Shown piece by piece: positions 7,956 to 18,671 of a stretch of 48,177 bases of DNA. The position numbers and the translations under genes were made by a program. The number at the start of each line of letters is the position of its first letter. Positions within the stretch are counted from its first letter, which is position 1. The notes beneath the pieces are model-generated. The model made no database searches and was not told the origin of the DNA. It saw nothing but the letters and a program-made list of their open reading frames with translations. The DNA comes from an uncultured Enterococcus sp. (GTDB lineage: Bacteria > Bacillota > Bacilli > Lactobacillales > Enterococcaceae): NCBI RefSeq assembly GCF_913775425.1, contig NZ_CAJYIS010000029.1:1-48177 (forward strand). The letters are read 5' to 3'.

Positions 7956-8766
7956 AGTCACCCAGTTAATTGAACAAAATAACGAATTAAGAAAACAATT
8001 AAATGATGAGAATATGGTCTATTATGAGGATCTACTCGTCTATTTCCGCTTAAAAGGCTGGTTGATTGAAGATCGATTGATCGAAGAAACACTCTTAATG
8101 ATCTTACAAGATATTCTCACTGCTCAACAAGAAAATGAAACAGCCGAGGATTATTTTGGACGATCACCAAAAGAACATGCAGATGCGCTATTAAACGCAC
8201 TCCCTAAAGCATCGATCAAACAAATCAGTTCCTTTATCGGATTAACTTTTGGGATTTTGACCTTCTTTAGTTTCATTGGTCAATTTACTACCGGAATCAA
8301 CCGCTTTAGCCTTGCGATCTTAGTCAGTAATGCCATCATCAGCGCTTGTGGTGTTGCCGGATTGTTGTGGTTTATCCAAACGATGATCTATACCAAAGTC
8401 CCTAAATGGTTATCCACACTACTTGTAGCAATCGGTAGTGCTTGTTTATTTGGTGGATTTTTATTCTCGCAATTTTATTTACGAACGACGTGGGAGATCG
8501 TTTTACCACACGCTTTTATTATTACTGCTTTTTCTATTATCTTAGTTGGTTTAACGATCTATCTTTTGATCAAACTAAGCAAACACGAGTACCAATCGAT
8601 TCTTTTAGGTGTCAGTCCCTTCTTGTACGTCAATGGTTTAGTAAGTATCTACAATCAATTTGCTGCCTTATCCTTTTCTAGTTTTATGAATACCACCTTG
8701 CAACTCTTATTGATTCTAGCAAGTGCAGGCGTTTCTTACTTTTTACTATTTCGCTTTAGCAAATAA
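7948..8766 (+). CDS. Membrane protein with N-terminal HAAS/DUF1129-like domain
   Basis: The 272-aa protein has a soluble, acidic N-terminal part of about 90 residues containing the EDYFGRSPKEHADALL segment, which resembles the HAAS/DUF1129/DUF1700 helical domain. Six transmembrane segments follow from about residue 95 to the end. It is translationally coupled to padR by an 8-base overlap. Such pairs are common in Lactobacillales and probably sense or respond to membrane stress, but the function is not known. It is not an ABC transporter subunit; no ATPase is encoded nearby. Confidence 0.75.
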   Translation: MNEVTQLIEQNNELRKQLNDENMVYYEDLLVYFRLKGWLIEDRLIEETLLMILQDILTAQQENETAEDYFGRSPKEHADALLNALPKASIKQISSFIGLTFGILTFFSFIGQFTTGINRFSLAILVSNAIISACGVAGLLWFIQTMIYTKVPKWLSTLLVAIGSACLFGGFLFSQFYLRTTWEIVLPHAFIITAFSIILVGLTIYLLIKLSKHEYQSILLGVSPFLYVNGLVSIYNQFAALSFSSFMNTTLQLLLILASAGVSYFLLFRFSK

Positions 8767-8803
8767 AACAAGAGACATTCACAATTGTGAGTGTCTCTTG
8801 TTT
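8766..8803. terminator. Bidirectional terminator between the padR unit and the arg operon
   Basis: A nearly perfect palindrome, AACAAGAGACA with TGTCTCTTGTT around a TCACAATTGTGA core, is flanked by A and T runs. It serves both converging units. Confidence 0.85.
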
Positions 8804-9816
8804 TATTTATTGAGGTCTGGAATATAGAGATTTCCCAATGTCGCTGCCATAATCGCTTTGATGGCATGCATTCGATTTTCAGCTTGAGTAAACACTAATG
8901 AACGTGGACTTAAAAAGACTTCGTCCGTCACCTCTAATGCGTCAACGCCTAATGATTGCGCTAACGTTTTCCCTTCGACTGTTTGCAAGTCATGAAAAGC
9001 AGGCAAACAATGTAAAAAAATGACCTCTTCATTTTGCGTTGCTTCAATGCACGCTTGGTTCACTTGGTAAGGAAATAGCTGATTCAGGCGTGCTGTTGTA
9101 TCAACATCTTCTCCCATCGAAATCCAGACGTCCGTGTACAATACATCGGCTCCAAGTACCGCTTCATTGAGATCATCGGTAATCATAAATGACGTGTTTG
9201 GAGCTGCAAACTGTTTTGCCAATGCGACGACCTCGGCACTTGGTTGCAAGTTACTTGGTGCTGCGATACGAACTTCGACACCTAATAACACACCCGTGAT
9301 CAGTAAGCTATTTGCGACGTTATTGCGCCCATCGCCTAGATAAGTCAACACTTTATTTTCTAAAGTTCCAAAGTGTTCTTTGATCGTCATAAAATCTGCT
9401 AGCATTTGTGTTGGATGCCACTCATCGGTCAACCCATTCCAAACTGGAACCTGACTTTTTTTCGCTAGTTCTTCTACGATAGATTGCGAGAACCCACGAT
9501 ACTCGATGGCATCAAACATACTTCCTAAAACTTTAGCGGTATCTGCGACCGATTCTTTTTTTCCAAATTGAATATCTGCTTTTCCTAAAAACTCAGGATG
9601 CGCACCTAAGTCGTTTGCCGCAACCGTAAATGCGGAACGTGTACGCGTCGATGTCTTTTCAAATAACAATGCGATATTTTTTCCTAAAAGATATGGATGA
9701 GGAATTTGTTGTTGTTTTAACGTCTTTAAATGAAGCGAAAAACCAATCAAATATTCCCACTCTTTTTTGGTAAAATCTGTCTCTTTCAAAAAAGATCTTC
9801 CTTGAAAATGGCTCAT
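8803..9816 (-). CDS. argF: Ornithine carbamoyltransferase
   Basis: The 337-aa enzyme joins carbamoyl phosphate and ornithine to citrulline in the cytoplasm. The carbamoyl-phosphate motif STRTR is at residues 56-60, HPTQ at 134-137 and the ornithine-binding HCLP near residue 270. It is the last gene of argCJBDF and its ATG overlaps the argD stop by 4 bases. A catabolic (arcB-type) enzyme has the same motifs, but the position in the biosynthetic operon, with no arcA or arcC nearby, favours the anabolic role. Confidence 0.95.
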   Translation of the reverse strand: MSHFQGRSFLKETDFTKKEWEYLIGFSLHLKTLKQQQIPHPYLLGKNIALLFEKTSTRTRSAFTVAANDLGAHPEFLGKADIQFGKKESVADTAKVLGSMFDAIEYRGFSQSIVEELAKKSQVPVWNGLTDEWHPTQMLADFMTIKEHFGTLENKVLTYLGDGRNNVANSLLITGVLLGVEVRIAAPSNLQPSAEVVALAKQFAAPNTSFMITDDLNEAVLGADVLYTDVWISMGEDVDTTARLNQLFPYQVNQACIEATQNEEVIFLHCLPAFHDLQTVEGKTLAQSLGVDALEVTDEVFLSPRSLVFTQAENRMHAIKAIMAATLGNLYIPDLNK

Positions 9817-10976
9817 ACTGTCACCTCAGATACATTTGCTGAATAAACAATGACTTCTTTGATTTCTTGGATCGCTTGAATCAATTGTGCCCCTTTGATA
9901 ACTAAAGGTGGCAATAAGCGTAAGGTGTTTTGCTGAGCGGATAACGTTAAAATACCTTTTTGATGTAATTTAGCGATTACTTCTGAAACTGGAATCTCTG
10001 GAGCTAATTGGATCCCAACCATCATCCCTTTTCCTGTAATTGCTTGAACTTTTTGTACACCATTTAGTTCTTTTTCTAAAAAGTACCATAAAAGATGTGA
10101 TTTTTGCGTTACCGCTTCTAAAAATGTCGGCGTCAGTAAATCAAGAACCGTATCGGCTGCAGTCAAGGCTAAAGGATTACCACCAAATGTCGTTCCATGA
10201 CTTCCTGGTCCAAATGAAGGTGCTAACGCTTTTTTCCCAATCATCGCCCCAACTGGTAAGCCATTGGCCAATCCTTTTGCTACAGTAATAATATCTGGTT
10301 GCATCGCATAGTGCTCAAATGCATAACGTTTTCCTGTGCGTCCCATACCCGTTTGGACTTCATCGATGATCAATAAGACACCTTGTTCATGACAAGTATC
10401 ATTTAAAGCTTCTAGCCAATCAGCAGTTCCTGCAATAACTCCACCCTCTCCTTGAATGATCTCCACGATTACTGCTGCCAGTTCGTCATGGATCAGATCT
10501 AGTGAAGGATAATCATTATATGTACCAAACGTCACGTCTTCTAATAAAGGACCGAATCCTTCTTTGATCCCTTCGTTTCCAGTCACCGATAACGCACCAG
10601 TTGTTCGTCCATGAAATGAATGCGCAAAGGACAACACCGCAGTTTTTCCTGAAGCTTTACGCGCTAATTTCAAAGCTGCTTCGTTTGCTTCTGTCCCTGA
10701 ATTACAAAAGAAAACGGCATAGTCCTCTGTTGGCACCAGTTTACTTGCTACTTTTTCTTGTAAAGAACTTTGATATAGATTTGACGTATGCCAGATTTTA
10801 CCCAATTGTGTTTGGACAGCTTGATTCAGTGTTGGATGATTGTAACCTAAGTTACATACACCGATTCCACTTGTTAAATCTAGATAGGCATTTGCTTGTT
10901 GATCATATAAGGTAACGCCATGCCCTTCAGTCAATTCAAAAGGATGTTGTTTATAAGTTTGAAAAAGTGTCGTCAT
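9813..10976 (-). CDS. argD: Acetylornithine aminotransferase
   Basis: This PLP enzyme of 387 aa (class III aminotransferase) turns N-acetylglutamate semialdehyde into N-acetylornithine. It has the family segments [19 protein letters not shown], the PLP-contacting [13 protein letters not shown], and the lysine in [18 protein letters not shown]. The ATG at 10976 is preferred over one nine bases upstream because the AAAGGA ribosome binding site is properly spaced only to the former. The start lies inside the end of argB, so translation is coupled. Confidence 0.93.
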   Translation of the reverse strand: MTTLFQTYKQHPFELTEGHGVTLYDQQANAYLDLTSGIGVCNLGYNHPTLNQAVQTQLGKIWHTSNLYQSSLQEKVASKLVPTEDYAVFFCNSGTEANEAALKLARKASGKTAVLSFAHSFHGRTTGALSVTGNEGIKEGFGPLLEDVTFGTYNDYPSLDLIHDELAAVIVEIIQGEGGVIAGTADWLEALNDTCHEQGVLLIIDEVQTGMGRTGKRYAFEHYAMQPDIITVAKGLANGLPVGAMIGKKALAPSFGPGSHGTTFGGNPLALTAADTVLDLLTPTFLEAVTQKSHLLWYFLEKELNGVQKVQAITGKGMMVGIQLAPEIPVSEVIAKLHQKGILTLSAQQNTLRLLPPLVIKGAQLIQAIQEIKEVIVYSANVSEVTV

Positions 10977-11721
10977 GTTGATCATTTCCTTTCTGAATAC
11001 TCGTACCCACTGTCGTTAAACTATTGGTTACCGTAATTTTTTGTACACCAGTGTAAGCCGCATAAAAGGCTGCTGCTAATTTAGGTTGCATCCCTTTAGT
11101 GACGATATTTTGTTTTTTTAGTACTTGTGCTTGTTTTTGCGTCAAGACTTTGACGACCTCTCCTTGATGTAATACACCCGGAACATCCGTTAGGAAATAT
11201 AAGGCTTCTGCTTGCAGAAAACTGGCAATTTGTGCAGCTGCTGTATCTCCATTGACATTTAGCCATTGCCCCTTAGAATCTAATGCTAACGGAGCGATGA
11301 CACCGATTCCTTGTGCTAAAATATGAGCAAATTTTTCTTGATTTACACCAGTAATATTTCCAACATATCCGTATTTTTCTTGGTCTAAATACGTTCCTGT
11401 GATCAATTGATCCATCGCAGCGTGTAAACCAAAGACTGGAAGTTGATAGCGAGTAAACATTGCGAGAAATTGAGGTTGGATCTCACCTAGTAATACCATT
11501 TTCGTAATGGCTAATGTTTGCTCATCTGTCACACGGATCCCATTTTCTTTTTTTACAGGAAGTGCTAATTGTTGTGCCCATTCACTGATCGTATTGCCTC
11601 CACCATGGACAAGTAAAATTCGCTTTCCTTGTTTATGCCAATAACTCAGTTGTGCAAAAAAAGCTGGCGTCAATTCTTCTAAGGCGTTCCCACCGACTTT
11701 GATGACGATTAATTGTTTCAT
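10951..11721 (-). CDS. argB: Acetylglutamate kinase
   Basis: The protein of about 256 aa phosphorylates N-acetylglutamate, the second step of arginine synthesis. It begins MKQLIVIKVGGNAL, the classic start of the amino-acid kinase family, and carries the HGGG nucleotide loop near residue 41 and the NVNGDTAAAQIA segment. The ATG at 11721 has AAGGA upstream; a longer reading frame to 11775 would run into argJ and lacks a ribosome binding site. The gene follows argJ by 16 bases and overlaps argD. Confidence 0.94.
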   Translation of the reverse strand: MKQLIVIKVGGNALEELTPAFFAQLSYWHKQGKRILLVHGGGNTISEWAQQLALPVKKENGIRVTDEQTLAITKMVLLGEIQPQFLAMFTRYQLPVFGLHAAMDQLITGTYLDQEKYGYVGNITGVNQEKFAHILAQGIGVIAPLALDSKGQWLNVNGDTAAAQIASFLQAEALYFLTDVPGVLHQGEVVKVLTQKQAQVLKKQNIVTKGMQPKLAAAFYAAYTGVQKITVTNSLTTVGTSIQKGNDQHDDTFSNL

Positions 11722-11737
11722 AGTGCGTCCTTCTTTC

Positions 11738-12934
11738 TTAAGTAGTGTACGTCGCATTGATTCTGACGTATTCATACGTTAGATCACAACCCCATGCTTT
11801 GGCTTCACTTGATCCGACATCTAAAGAAACTTCAATTAAAATATCTTCACATTTCAATGTCTGACTGATCAATGCTTCATCAAAAGCGATCGCTTGACTA
11901 TGCTCTACGACTTTATGGTGATTAATGGCTACTGTCACCGCATTAGGATCTAGTGTAATTGCCGTTGCCCCAAGTGAGCTGATGATTCGTCCCCAGTTTG
12001 GATCAGCACCAAAAATCGCTGATTTGACTAAGCTAGATCCCACAATCGCTTTAGCAGCTTTTTGTGCATCTAACACACTTTTTGCTTTGGTTACATGAAC
12101 TTCAATTAATTTTGTTGCGCCTTCACCATCTTTAGCAATCGCTTTAGCTAGCGTTTCTAGAATGTGATGATAAATTGCTTTAACCGTTTGATAAGTTGCA
12201 GAAGTCGTTTCCACCAACGTATTTTTTGCTTGACCGTTTGCCAAACAAATCACCATATCATTTGTTGAAATATCTCCATCGACTGTGATTTGGTTGAATG
12301 TTTGATCAGTCAATTCACTCAAGATTTGTTGTAAGGCTGCTGGAGCAATTGCACAATCAGTCATTACAAATCCTAGCATCGTCGCCATATTGGGATGAAT
12401 CATTCCTGAACCTTTTGCAAAGCCCGTAAATGTACAAGTTTTTCCATCGATTTCGCTTGTCACGCAAATTGTTTTTTCAATCGTATCTGTTGTTAAGATC
12501 GCACTTGTAATCGCAGTATTTTGCGTTTGTTCTAATTGCGCTATTCCATTTTTGATTTTATCCATTGGTAAATACGCTCCGATCAGTCCTGTTGAAGCGA
12601 TCCCAACTAATTCTGGATCGATCCCTAATCGTTCAGCAGCTAATTTTTGAGTTTGCTGCACATCTTGCATCCCTTGTTCTCCTGTGCAAGCATTGGCGAT
12701 CGCACTGTTCATGACTAAAGCTTGCAATTGATGGTTCTTTTTGATCAGTTGCTTGGTCTTAGCTGTGGGTGCTGCGCAAAATTGATTGAGCGTATAGACA
12801 CCTGCAGCTGCAGCCGGAACATTCGACACGACCCAGCCAAAATCTAATTTTTTTTGACGTAATCCAATATGTAAAGCATCACTTTTAAACCCCTTTGGCC
12901 AAGTAAATGCGATTGTTTTCATTGTAGTCTCCAT
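11738..12934 (-). CDS. argJ: Bifunctional ornithine acetyltransferase / N-acetylglutamate synthase
   Basis: The 398-aa proenzyme has the autocleavage site in PNMATMLGFV; cleavage before T185 would give alpha and beta chains with T185 as nucleophile. ArgJ recycles the acetyl group from N-acetylornithine to glutamate, so the pathway is cyclic and needs no ArgE deacetylase; whether it also uses acetyl-CoA (bifunctional type) is inferred from its sole presence here. Two start codons are possible, 12934 (after AAAGGGGA) and 12922 (after GGAG). It lies 13 bases after argC. Confidence 0.93.
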   Translation of the reverse strand: METTMKTIAFTWPKGFKSDALHIGLRQKKLDFGWVVSNVPAAAAGVYTLNQFCAAPTAKTKQLIKKNHQLQALVMNSAIANACTGEQGMQDVQQTQKLAAERLGIDPELVGIASTGLIGAYLPMDKIKNGIAQLEQTQNTAITSAILTTDTIEKTICVTSEIDGKTCTFTGFAKGSGMIHPNMATMLGFVMTDCAIAPAALQQILSELTDQTFNQITVDGDISTNDMVICLANGQAKNTLVETTSATYQTVKAIYHHILETLAKAIAKDGEGATKLIEVHVTKAKSVLDAQKAAKAIVGSSLVKSAIFGADPNWGRIISSLGATAITLDPNAVTVAINHHKVVEHSQAIAFDEALISQTLKCEDILIEVSLDVGSSEAKAWGCDLTYEYVRINATYTT

Positions 12935-12947
12935 CTAATTTTCCCCT

Positions 12948-13973
12948 TTAAGGCAGTTGCGCAAACAGCGGTAGTGCCGTTGTTTCGTCAAAGCCAAACA
13001 TTTGATTGAAATTTTGAACTGCTTGTCCTGCAGCACCTTTTAATAAATTATCGATTACAGATACGATTGTTAACACTTGTGTCGTTTCATTGAATACAGC
13101 ACCTATCGCACAGTGGTTTGTTCCAACAACCTCTTTTAATGAAGGAATGCGCTCATTTAAGTAGTGCACAAACGGTGTTTGATGGTATGTATTTAAAAAT
13201 AACTTATCGATTTGTGCTTGCGTCATATTTTGATTTAACTTCACGTAAATCGTTGCCATCAATCCTCGATTTAACGGTACTTGTGTCGTCGTAAACTGAA
13301 TAGCTGGGATCTTCTCATCCCATTGTTTTAATTGGTTCATCATTTCTGGGATATGTTGGTGTTCATTTAGTTTATATGGATAAAGGTTTTCATCGATAAA
13401 AGAAAAATGACTCGACAACGCTAAACTCTTTCCTGCTCCAGAAACGCCTGATTTGGCATCGACAATAATAAAATTAGGGTCTAGTACGTTTGCTTGCGCG
13501 AGCGGTGCAAGACCTAGCAAAGTTGCCGTGGCATAACAACCCGGATTTGCAACATAAGCACTATATTCTTTAGTAAATTCTGCTAATCCATAGGTAATGG
13601 CTAACGATTCATTTAATTTAGGATGTGCACGTTTATACCATTTTTGATAACTCGCTTCATCTGACAAACGAAAATCACCAGATAGGTCAATAATTGGGAA
13701 TTTTTGATCGATCAATGAGCCCAACATCTCTTTTGCGACTCCGGATGAAGTAGCACTGAATAAACAATCTACTTCGTTTACGACCAAATCAACATCAAAT
13801 GGCGTAATCATAGTATCGTCTAGATAAAATTGATCCACGACATCTGATAATTTTTGCGCTGGTTTATCAGGGTTTCCATATAAATAAATGTTGTCGACGT
13901 GTGGATGTTGTTGCATCAGTTGATAGACTATCGCGCCTCCGTATCCAGTCACTCCTAAAATCCCAATATTCAT
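12948..13973 (-). CDS. argC: N-acetyl-gamma-glutamyl-phosphate reductase
   Basis: The 341-aa NADPH-dependent enzyme makes N-acetylglutamate semialdehyde. It has the N-terminal GVTGYGG dinucleotide loop (7-13) and the active-site cysteine in NPGCYATATLLGL near residue 145. It is the first gene of the arg operon. GAGGGG precedes the ATG, with an ARG box just upstream of it. Confidence 0.95.
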   Translation of the reverse strand: MNIGILGVTGYGGAIVYQLMQQHPHVDNIYLYGNPDKPAQKLSDVVDQFYLDDTMITPFDVDLVVNEVDCLFSATSSGVAKEMLGSLIDQKFPIIDLSGDFRLSDEASYQKWYKRAHPKLNESLAITYGLAEFTKEYSAYVANPGCYATATLLGLAPLAQANVLDPNFIIVDAKSGVSGAGKSLALSSHFSFIDENLYPYKLNEHQHIPEMMNQLKQWDEKIPAIQFTTTQVPLNRGLMATIYVKLNQNMTQAQIDKLFLNTYHQTPFVHYLNERIPSLKEVVGTNHCAIGAVFNETTQVLTIVSVIDNLLKGAAGQAVQNFNQMFGFDETTALPLFAQLP

Positions 13974-13988
13974 ATAACCCCTCTTTTC

Positions 13989-14004
13989 TTGAATAAAAAT
14001 TCAA
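13989..14004. promoter_or_regulatory. ARG box (ArgR/AhrC operator)
   Basis: TTGAATAAAAATTCAA is an exact fit to the core ARG-box consensus TGAATWWWWATTCA. It sits just downstream of the argC promoter, where a bound arginine repressor would block transcription. Confidence 0.8.
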
Positions 14005-14016
14005 TATTTATTAAGT

Positions 14017-14045
14017 AATATAATACATATTCATTCATTAATCAA
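14017..14045 (-). promoter_or_regulatory. Promoter of argCJBDF
   Basis: On the minus strand TTGATT (14040-14045) and TATATT (14017-14022) are 17 bases apart. A CodY-like box with two mismatches to AATTTTCWGAAAATT lies just upstream at 14060-14074. Confidence 0.6.
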
Positions 14046-14131
14046 TGCTTTTTTCAATAAATTTTCAAAAAAATCTTTTTTTATTCGTTTAAATTATGTT
14101 TTTTCGTATTTTTATAAGATTATAAGCATAA

Positions 14132-14165
14132 AAAAACTTGTATAATCTATAAAGATTATACAAGT
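14132..14165 (-). terminator. Terminator of the ilv operon
   Basis: ACTTGTATAATC and GATTATACAAGT form a 12-base-pair stem that includes the ilvA stop codon; the minus strand continues with seven T. Confidence 0.9.
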
Positions 14166-15430
14166 AGAGTGTACAAAGATGGATGTTTACTCAAATCAAT
14201 AAATGTTGAATCAAAAGCAGTTAATCGTTCCAATAAGGATTCAATAGCTTGCGCTTCTTTTAATTGGATGCCTAAAACGACTGGTCCAGTGCGACGATTG
14301 ACTTTTTTGGTATATTCAAAGCGGGTGATATCATCGTCTGGTCCTAAAACTTTTGTAACAAATTCTTTTAAAGCACCGGGACGCTGTGGAAAATTCACCA
14401 AAAAGTAATGCTTTAACCCTTGATAAATCAGTGCACGTTCTTCAATTTCTTCCATCCGGCTAATGTCATTATTTCCACCACTAATCACACAGACGACTGT
14501 TTTCCCTTTAATTTGCTCTTTCATTTGTTCTAATGCAGCAACGCTTAGTGCTCCAGCTGGTTCGACGACGATCGCTTGTTTACTGTAAAGATCCAAAATG
14601 GTCTGACAAATCTCTCCTTCTGGTACTGTATACACTGCATCTGTCGTTTGTTTTACGTATTGATACGTGAGTTCTCCAACTCGTTGTACTGCAGCACCAT
14701 CAACAAATTTATCTAGTTGCTCTAGTGTAACTGGTCCATTTTGAGCTAGTGCAGCCGCCATTGACGGCGCTCCCTCTGGTTCGACTCCGATCACGTGAGT
14801 ACTTGGACTCATAGCTTTTGTATATACCCCTACTCCACTGAGTAAACCACCACCACCAACAGCTGCCAGCACATAATCGATCGTCAATTCTTGTTGCATG
14901 GCTTGTTGCATGATTTCTAGAGCCACTGTTCCTTGACCTGAAATAATCGCTTGATCGTCAAAAGGGGCAATAAATGGAAGTCCGTTTACAGTCGCATAAA
15001 CTTTAGCTGCTTGTGCGGCTTCGTCAAATGTATCGCCTACTAGTCGAATGTCGACCATTCCTCCGCCAAAAAATTGGACTTGGTTGATTTTTTGTTGCGG
15101 TGTCGGAGTGGGCATAAAAATCACACCTGGAATCGTTAATTCCTGACAGGTATACGCCACACCTTGTGCATGGTTGCCGGCACTCGCACAAACTACTCCT
15201 CGCTCAATGATCGCACGTTCTTGTTGTGTGATGGCATAGTATGCACCACGTAGTTTGAATGAACGGACTTTTTGCAAATCTTCACGTTTTAAATAGACCT
15301 TACAGGCATATCGTTCAGATAAATACCGATCATATTGTAGTGGCGTTTTGGTTACGACATGTTGCAACGTTTGATAGGCCGCTTCGATCGTTTGTTTGGA
15401 GACACTTTGATTTGTTTTGACGACTTCCAT
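14156..15430 (-). CDS. ilvA: Threonine ammonia-lyase (threonine dehydratase), biosynthetic
   Basis: The 424-aa PLP enzyme deaminates threonine to 2-oxobutanoate, the entry to isoleucine synthesis. The PLP lysine is K59 in SFKLRGAYYA and the phosphate loop is GGGGLLSGV near residue 192. The C-terminal 90 residues form a single ACT-like regulatory subdomain, so it is the short, Bacillus-type form rather than the 514-aa enterobacterial form; feedback inhibition by isoleucine is expected. It is the last gene of ilvDBNCA. Its by-product enamine is the substrate of RidA. Confidence 0.94.
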   Translation of the reverse strand: MEVVKTNQSVSKQTIEAAYQTLQHVVTKTPLQYDRYLSERYACKVYLKREDLQKVRSFKLRGAYYAITQQERAIIERGVVCASAGNHAQGVAYTCQELTIPGVIFMPTPTPQQKINQVQFFGGGMVDIRLVGDTFDEAAQAAKVYATVNGLPFIAPFDDQAIISGQGTVALEIMQQAMQQELTIDYVLAAVGGGGLLSGVGVYTKAMSPSTHVIGVEPEGAPSMAAALAQNGPVTLEQLDKFVDGAAVQRVGELTYQYVKQTTDAVYTVPEGEICQTILDLYSKQAIVVEPAGALSVAALEQMKEQIKGKTVVCVISGGNNDISRMEEIEERALIYQGLKHYFLVNFPQRPGALKEFVTKVLGPDDDITRFEYTKKVNRRTGPVVLGIQLKEAQAIESLLERLTAFDSTFIDLSKHPSLYTLLV

Positions 15431-15455
15431 CTAAACACTTCCTTTTTTATTTCAC

Positions 15456-16478
<1,023 letters not shown>

Positions 16479-16482
16479 CTAC

Positions 16483-16968
16483 CTAAGTAGATTGTGTTCT
16501 TGTTAATCCAACCACACCCGTGCGCGCAATGTCTACAATACCAAATGGTCGTAAACTTTCGATACACGCGGTGATTTTTTCGTGGTGACCAGTGATTTGA
16601 ATGATATATGCTTTTTCATGTGCATCAACGATCGTCGCTCGAAACGGTTCGATTGTCGTTTGGATCGCTGCACGTTGTTCAAGAGGTGCATGGATGCGAA
16701 CTAACGCTAATTCGCGTTCGATCGCTTGTCGCTGTGTCATATCCGATACTTTTTTTACATCGATCATTTTATGCAACTGCTTCATAACTTGTTGTACTTC
16801 TTCTAAACTTTTCACTTGGATCACAATAGTAATCCTAGACCACAAAGGATCCTCGGTTTCTCCGACAGTAATACTTTCGATGTTGACTTGTCTTCTGGTC
16901 AATATCCCCGTGAAGCGATTTAAGACACCTTCTTGATTGCTTACAATAGCACTTAGGATCCTTCTCAT
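16483..16968 (-). CDS. ilvN: Acetolactate synthase small (regulatory) subunit
   Basis: The 161-aa protein has an N-terminal ACT domain (RRILSAIVSNQEGVLNRFTGILTRR) and a C-terminal ALS_ss_C domain ending ...GIVDIARTGVVGLTR. It binds IlvB, raises its activity and gives valine feedback inhibition. Its ATG overlaps the ilvB stop by 4 bases. Confidence 0.93.
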   Translation of the reverse strand: MRRILSAIVSNQEGVLNRFTGILTRRQVNIESITVGETEDPLWSRITIVIQVKSLEEVQQVMKQLHKMIDVKKVSDMTQRQAIERELALVRIHAPLEQRAAIQTTIEPFRATIVDAHEKAYIIQITGHHEKITACIESLRPFGIVDIARTGVVGLTRTQST

Positions 16969-18659
16969 ACTCTAACCACCCCAATCATTTGGTTATTGGC
17001 TTTTCCTGCAGGCACCATCGGCAATACTTCTTCACTAGCCGGGATAATGATCTCAATGACCTGAGCATTTGGATCGTCAAAAGCTTTAGCCAACTGTGCC
17101 TCGACGGTCTGAGGATCAGATAGCGTAAATGCATCTAATCCATAGGCCTTAGCCAAAGCTACAAAATTTGGTTGTTGCTCAAACTCTGATTCTGAATAAT
17201 GATCACTAAAAAAAGTATGTTGCCATTGATGAACCATCCCTAAAGTATGGTTGTTCAATAAGATCACCTTAATCGGTAGTTGGTATTGTTTCAGTAAGAT
17301 CAATTCTTGGTTGGTCATTTGAAAGCCACCATCGCCAACGAAAATGACTACCTTACGATCAGGCTGGGCAATTTGAGCACCGATTGCTGCCGGAATCCCG
17401 TAGCCCATCGTGCCCAAACCGCCACTAGTGATTAGTTGATGATCACTTGTAAATGGATAAAATTGTGCAACCCACATTTGATGTTGCCCGACATCAGTTG
17501 CCACTAATGCTTCACCATTTGTTAGACGACCAATTGTTTCGATCACTGCTTGTGGTTTGATCTGATCGGAACTGGCTTCATACGTAAACGGGTAATGGAG
17601 CTTATATTCAGCAAGTGTCTCACTCCAGTCTTTTCGATCCATTTGAGGCAATTGATCTGCTTGATTTAACGCGAGCAATGTTTCTTTTGCATCCGCTACT
17701 AGAGGAATATCCACCCGTACGACTTTCCCAATCTCCGCAGGATCTAAATCGACATGGACGATTTTGGCATGAGGCGCAAAGTCACTTGGTGAACTGGCTA
17801 AACGATCATCAAAACGCGAGCCAAAATTTAATAATAAATCACATTCTGTCAATGCCATGTTTGCCGCGTAAGAACCATGCATCCCTCCCATTCCTAAAAA
17901 CAAGGGATCATCATTTGCAACGACGCCTAATCCAAGTAATGTCGTTAACGTCGGTAACTGATAGTGTTGAATAAAGGCTCTTAATTCTTTTGTTGCATGT
18001 GCATGACTTACACCGGCACCCACTAAAACTAAAGGACGTTTGGCTTGGCTTAAGGCCTCCAATACTTTTTTGATCTGCTGTGGATTTGGCAAGCGATTTG
18101 GTTGGTAGTTCGGCAAGGAAACTGGTGTTTTTTGTGGTGCTTCAAGTTCAATCAATTGTGCCATCAAATCTTTAGGAATATCGATCACAACTGGCCCCAT
18201 TCGTCCTGTTGTGGCTAAATGAAAAGCCTCGTTGACTACTTTTTCGATTTCTTCTACGGCACGGATTTGGTAATTGTATTTGGTAATTGGCATCGTGATA
18301 CCAAGCATATCTGCTTCTTGAAAGGAATCTTTACCAATACCACTAGTTGCTACTTGACCAGTTAATACGATCATCGGCAAGGAATCACTCATCGCATCTG
18401 CGATTCCCGTGACTGCATTCGTCGCACCTGGACCACTTGTCACTAGTACCACACCTGGTTTTCCTGATACTTTTGTATATCCTTGAGCTGCATGTGTCGC
18501 TCCTTGTTCGTGTCGAACTAGAATATGTTTGATCTTTTGATAATCATATAATGCATCATAAATCGGCAATACCGCTCCACCTGGATAGCCAAAAATAAAT
18601 TCGACTTCTTGAGCTGCTAATGCGTCAAGTAGTTGATGTGCTCCAGTTCGTTTTGTCAT
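16965..18659 (-). CDS. ilvB: Acetolactate synthase large (catalytic) subunit
   Basis: The 564-aa TPP enzyme condenses pyruvate with pyruvate or 2-oxobutanoate. It has the catalytic glutamate in VRHEQGATHAAQGY (about residue 50), the central FAD-binding domain, and the TPP/Mg2+ motif GDGGFQMTNQEL...NNHTLGMVHQWQ. The association with ilvN and the ilv operon marks the anabolic FAD-dependent form rather than catabolic AlsS. It starts 12 bases after ilvD. Confidence 0.95.
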   Translation of the reverse strand: MTKRTGAHQLLDALAAQEVEFIFGYPGGAVLPIYDALYDYQKIKHILVRHEQGATHAAQGYTKVSGKPGVVLVTSGPGATNAVTGIADAMSDSLPMIVLTGQVATSGIGKDSFQEADMLGITMPITKYNYQIRAVEEIEKVVNEAFHLATTGRMGPVVIDIPKDLMAQLIELEAPQKTPVSLPNYQPNRLPNPQQIKKVLEALSQAKRPLVLVGAGVSHAHATKELRAFIQHYQLPTLTTLLGLGVVANDDPLFLGMGGMHGSYAANMALTECDLLLNFGSRFDDRLASSPSDFAPHAKIVHVDLDPAEIGKVVRVDIPLVADAKETLLALNQADQLPQMDRKDWSETLAEYKLHYPFTYEASSDQIKPQAVIETIGRLTNGEALVATDVGQHQMWVAQFYPFTSDHQLITSGGLGTMGYGIPAAIGAQIAQPDRKVVIFVGDGGFQMTNQELILLKQYQLPIKVILLNNHTLGMVHQWQHTFFSDHYSESEFEQQPNFVALAKAYGLDAFTLSDPQTVEAQLAKAFDDPNAQVIEIIIPASEEVLPMVPAGKANNQMIGVVRV

Positions 18660-18671
18660 TTTTTTGCCTCC

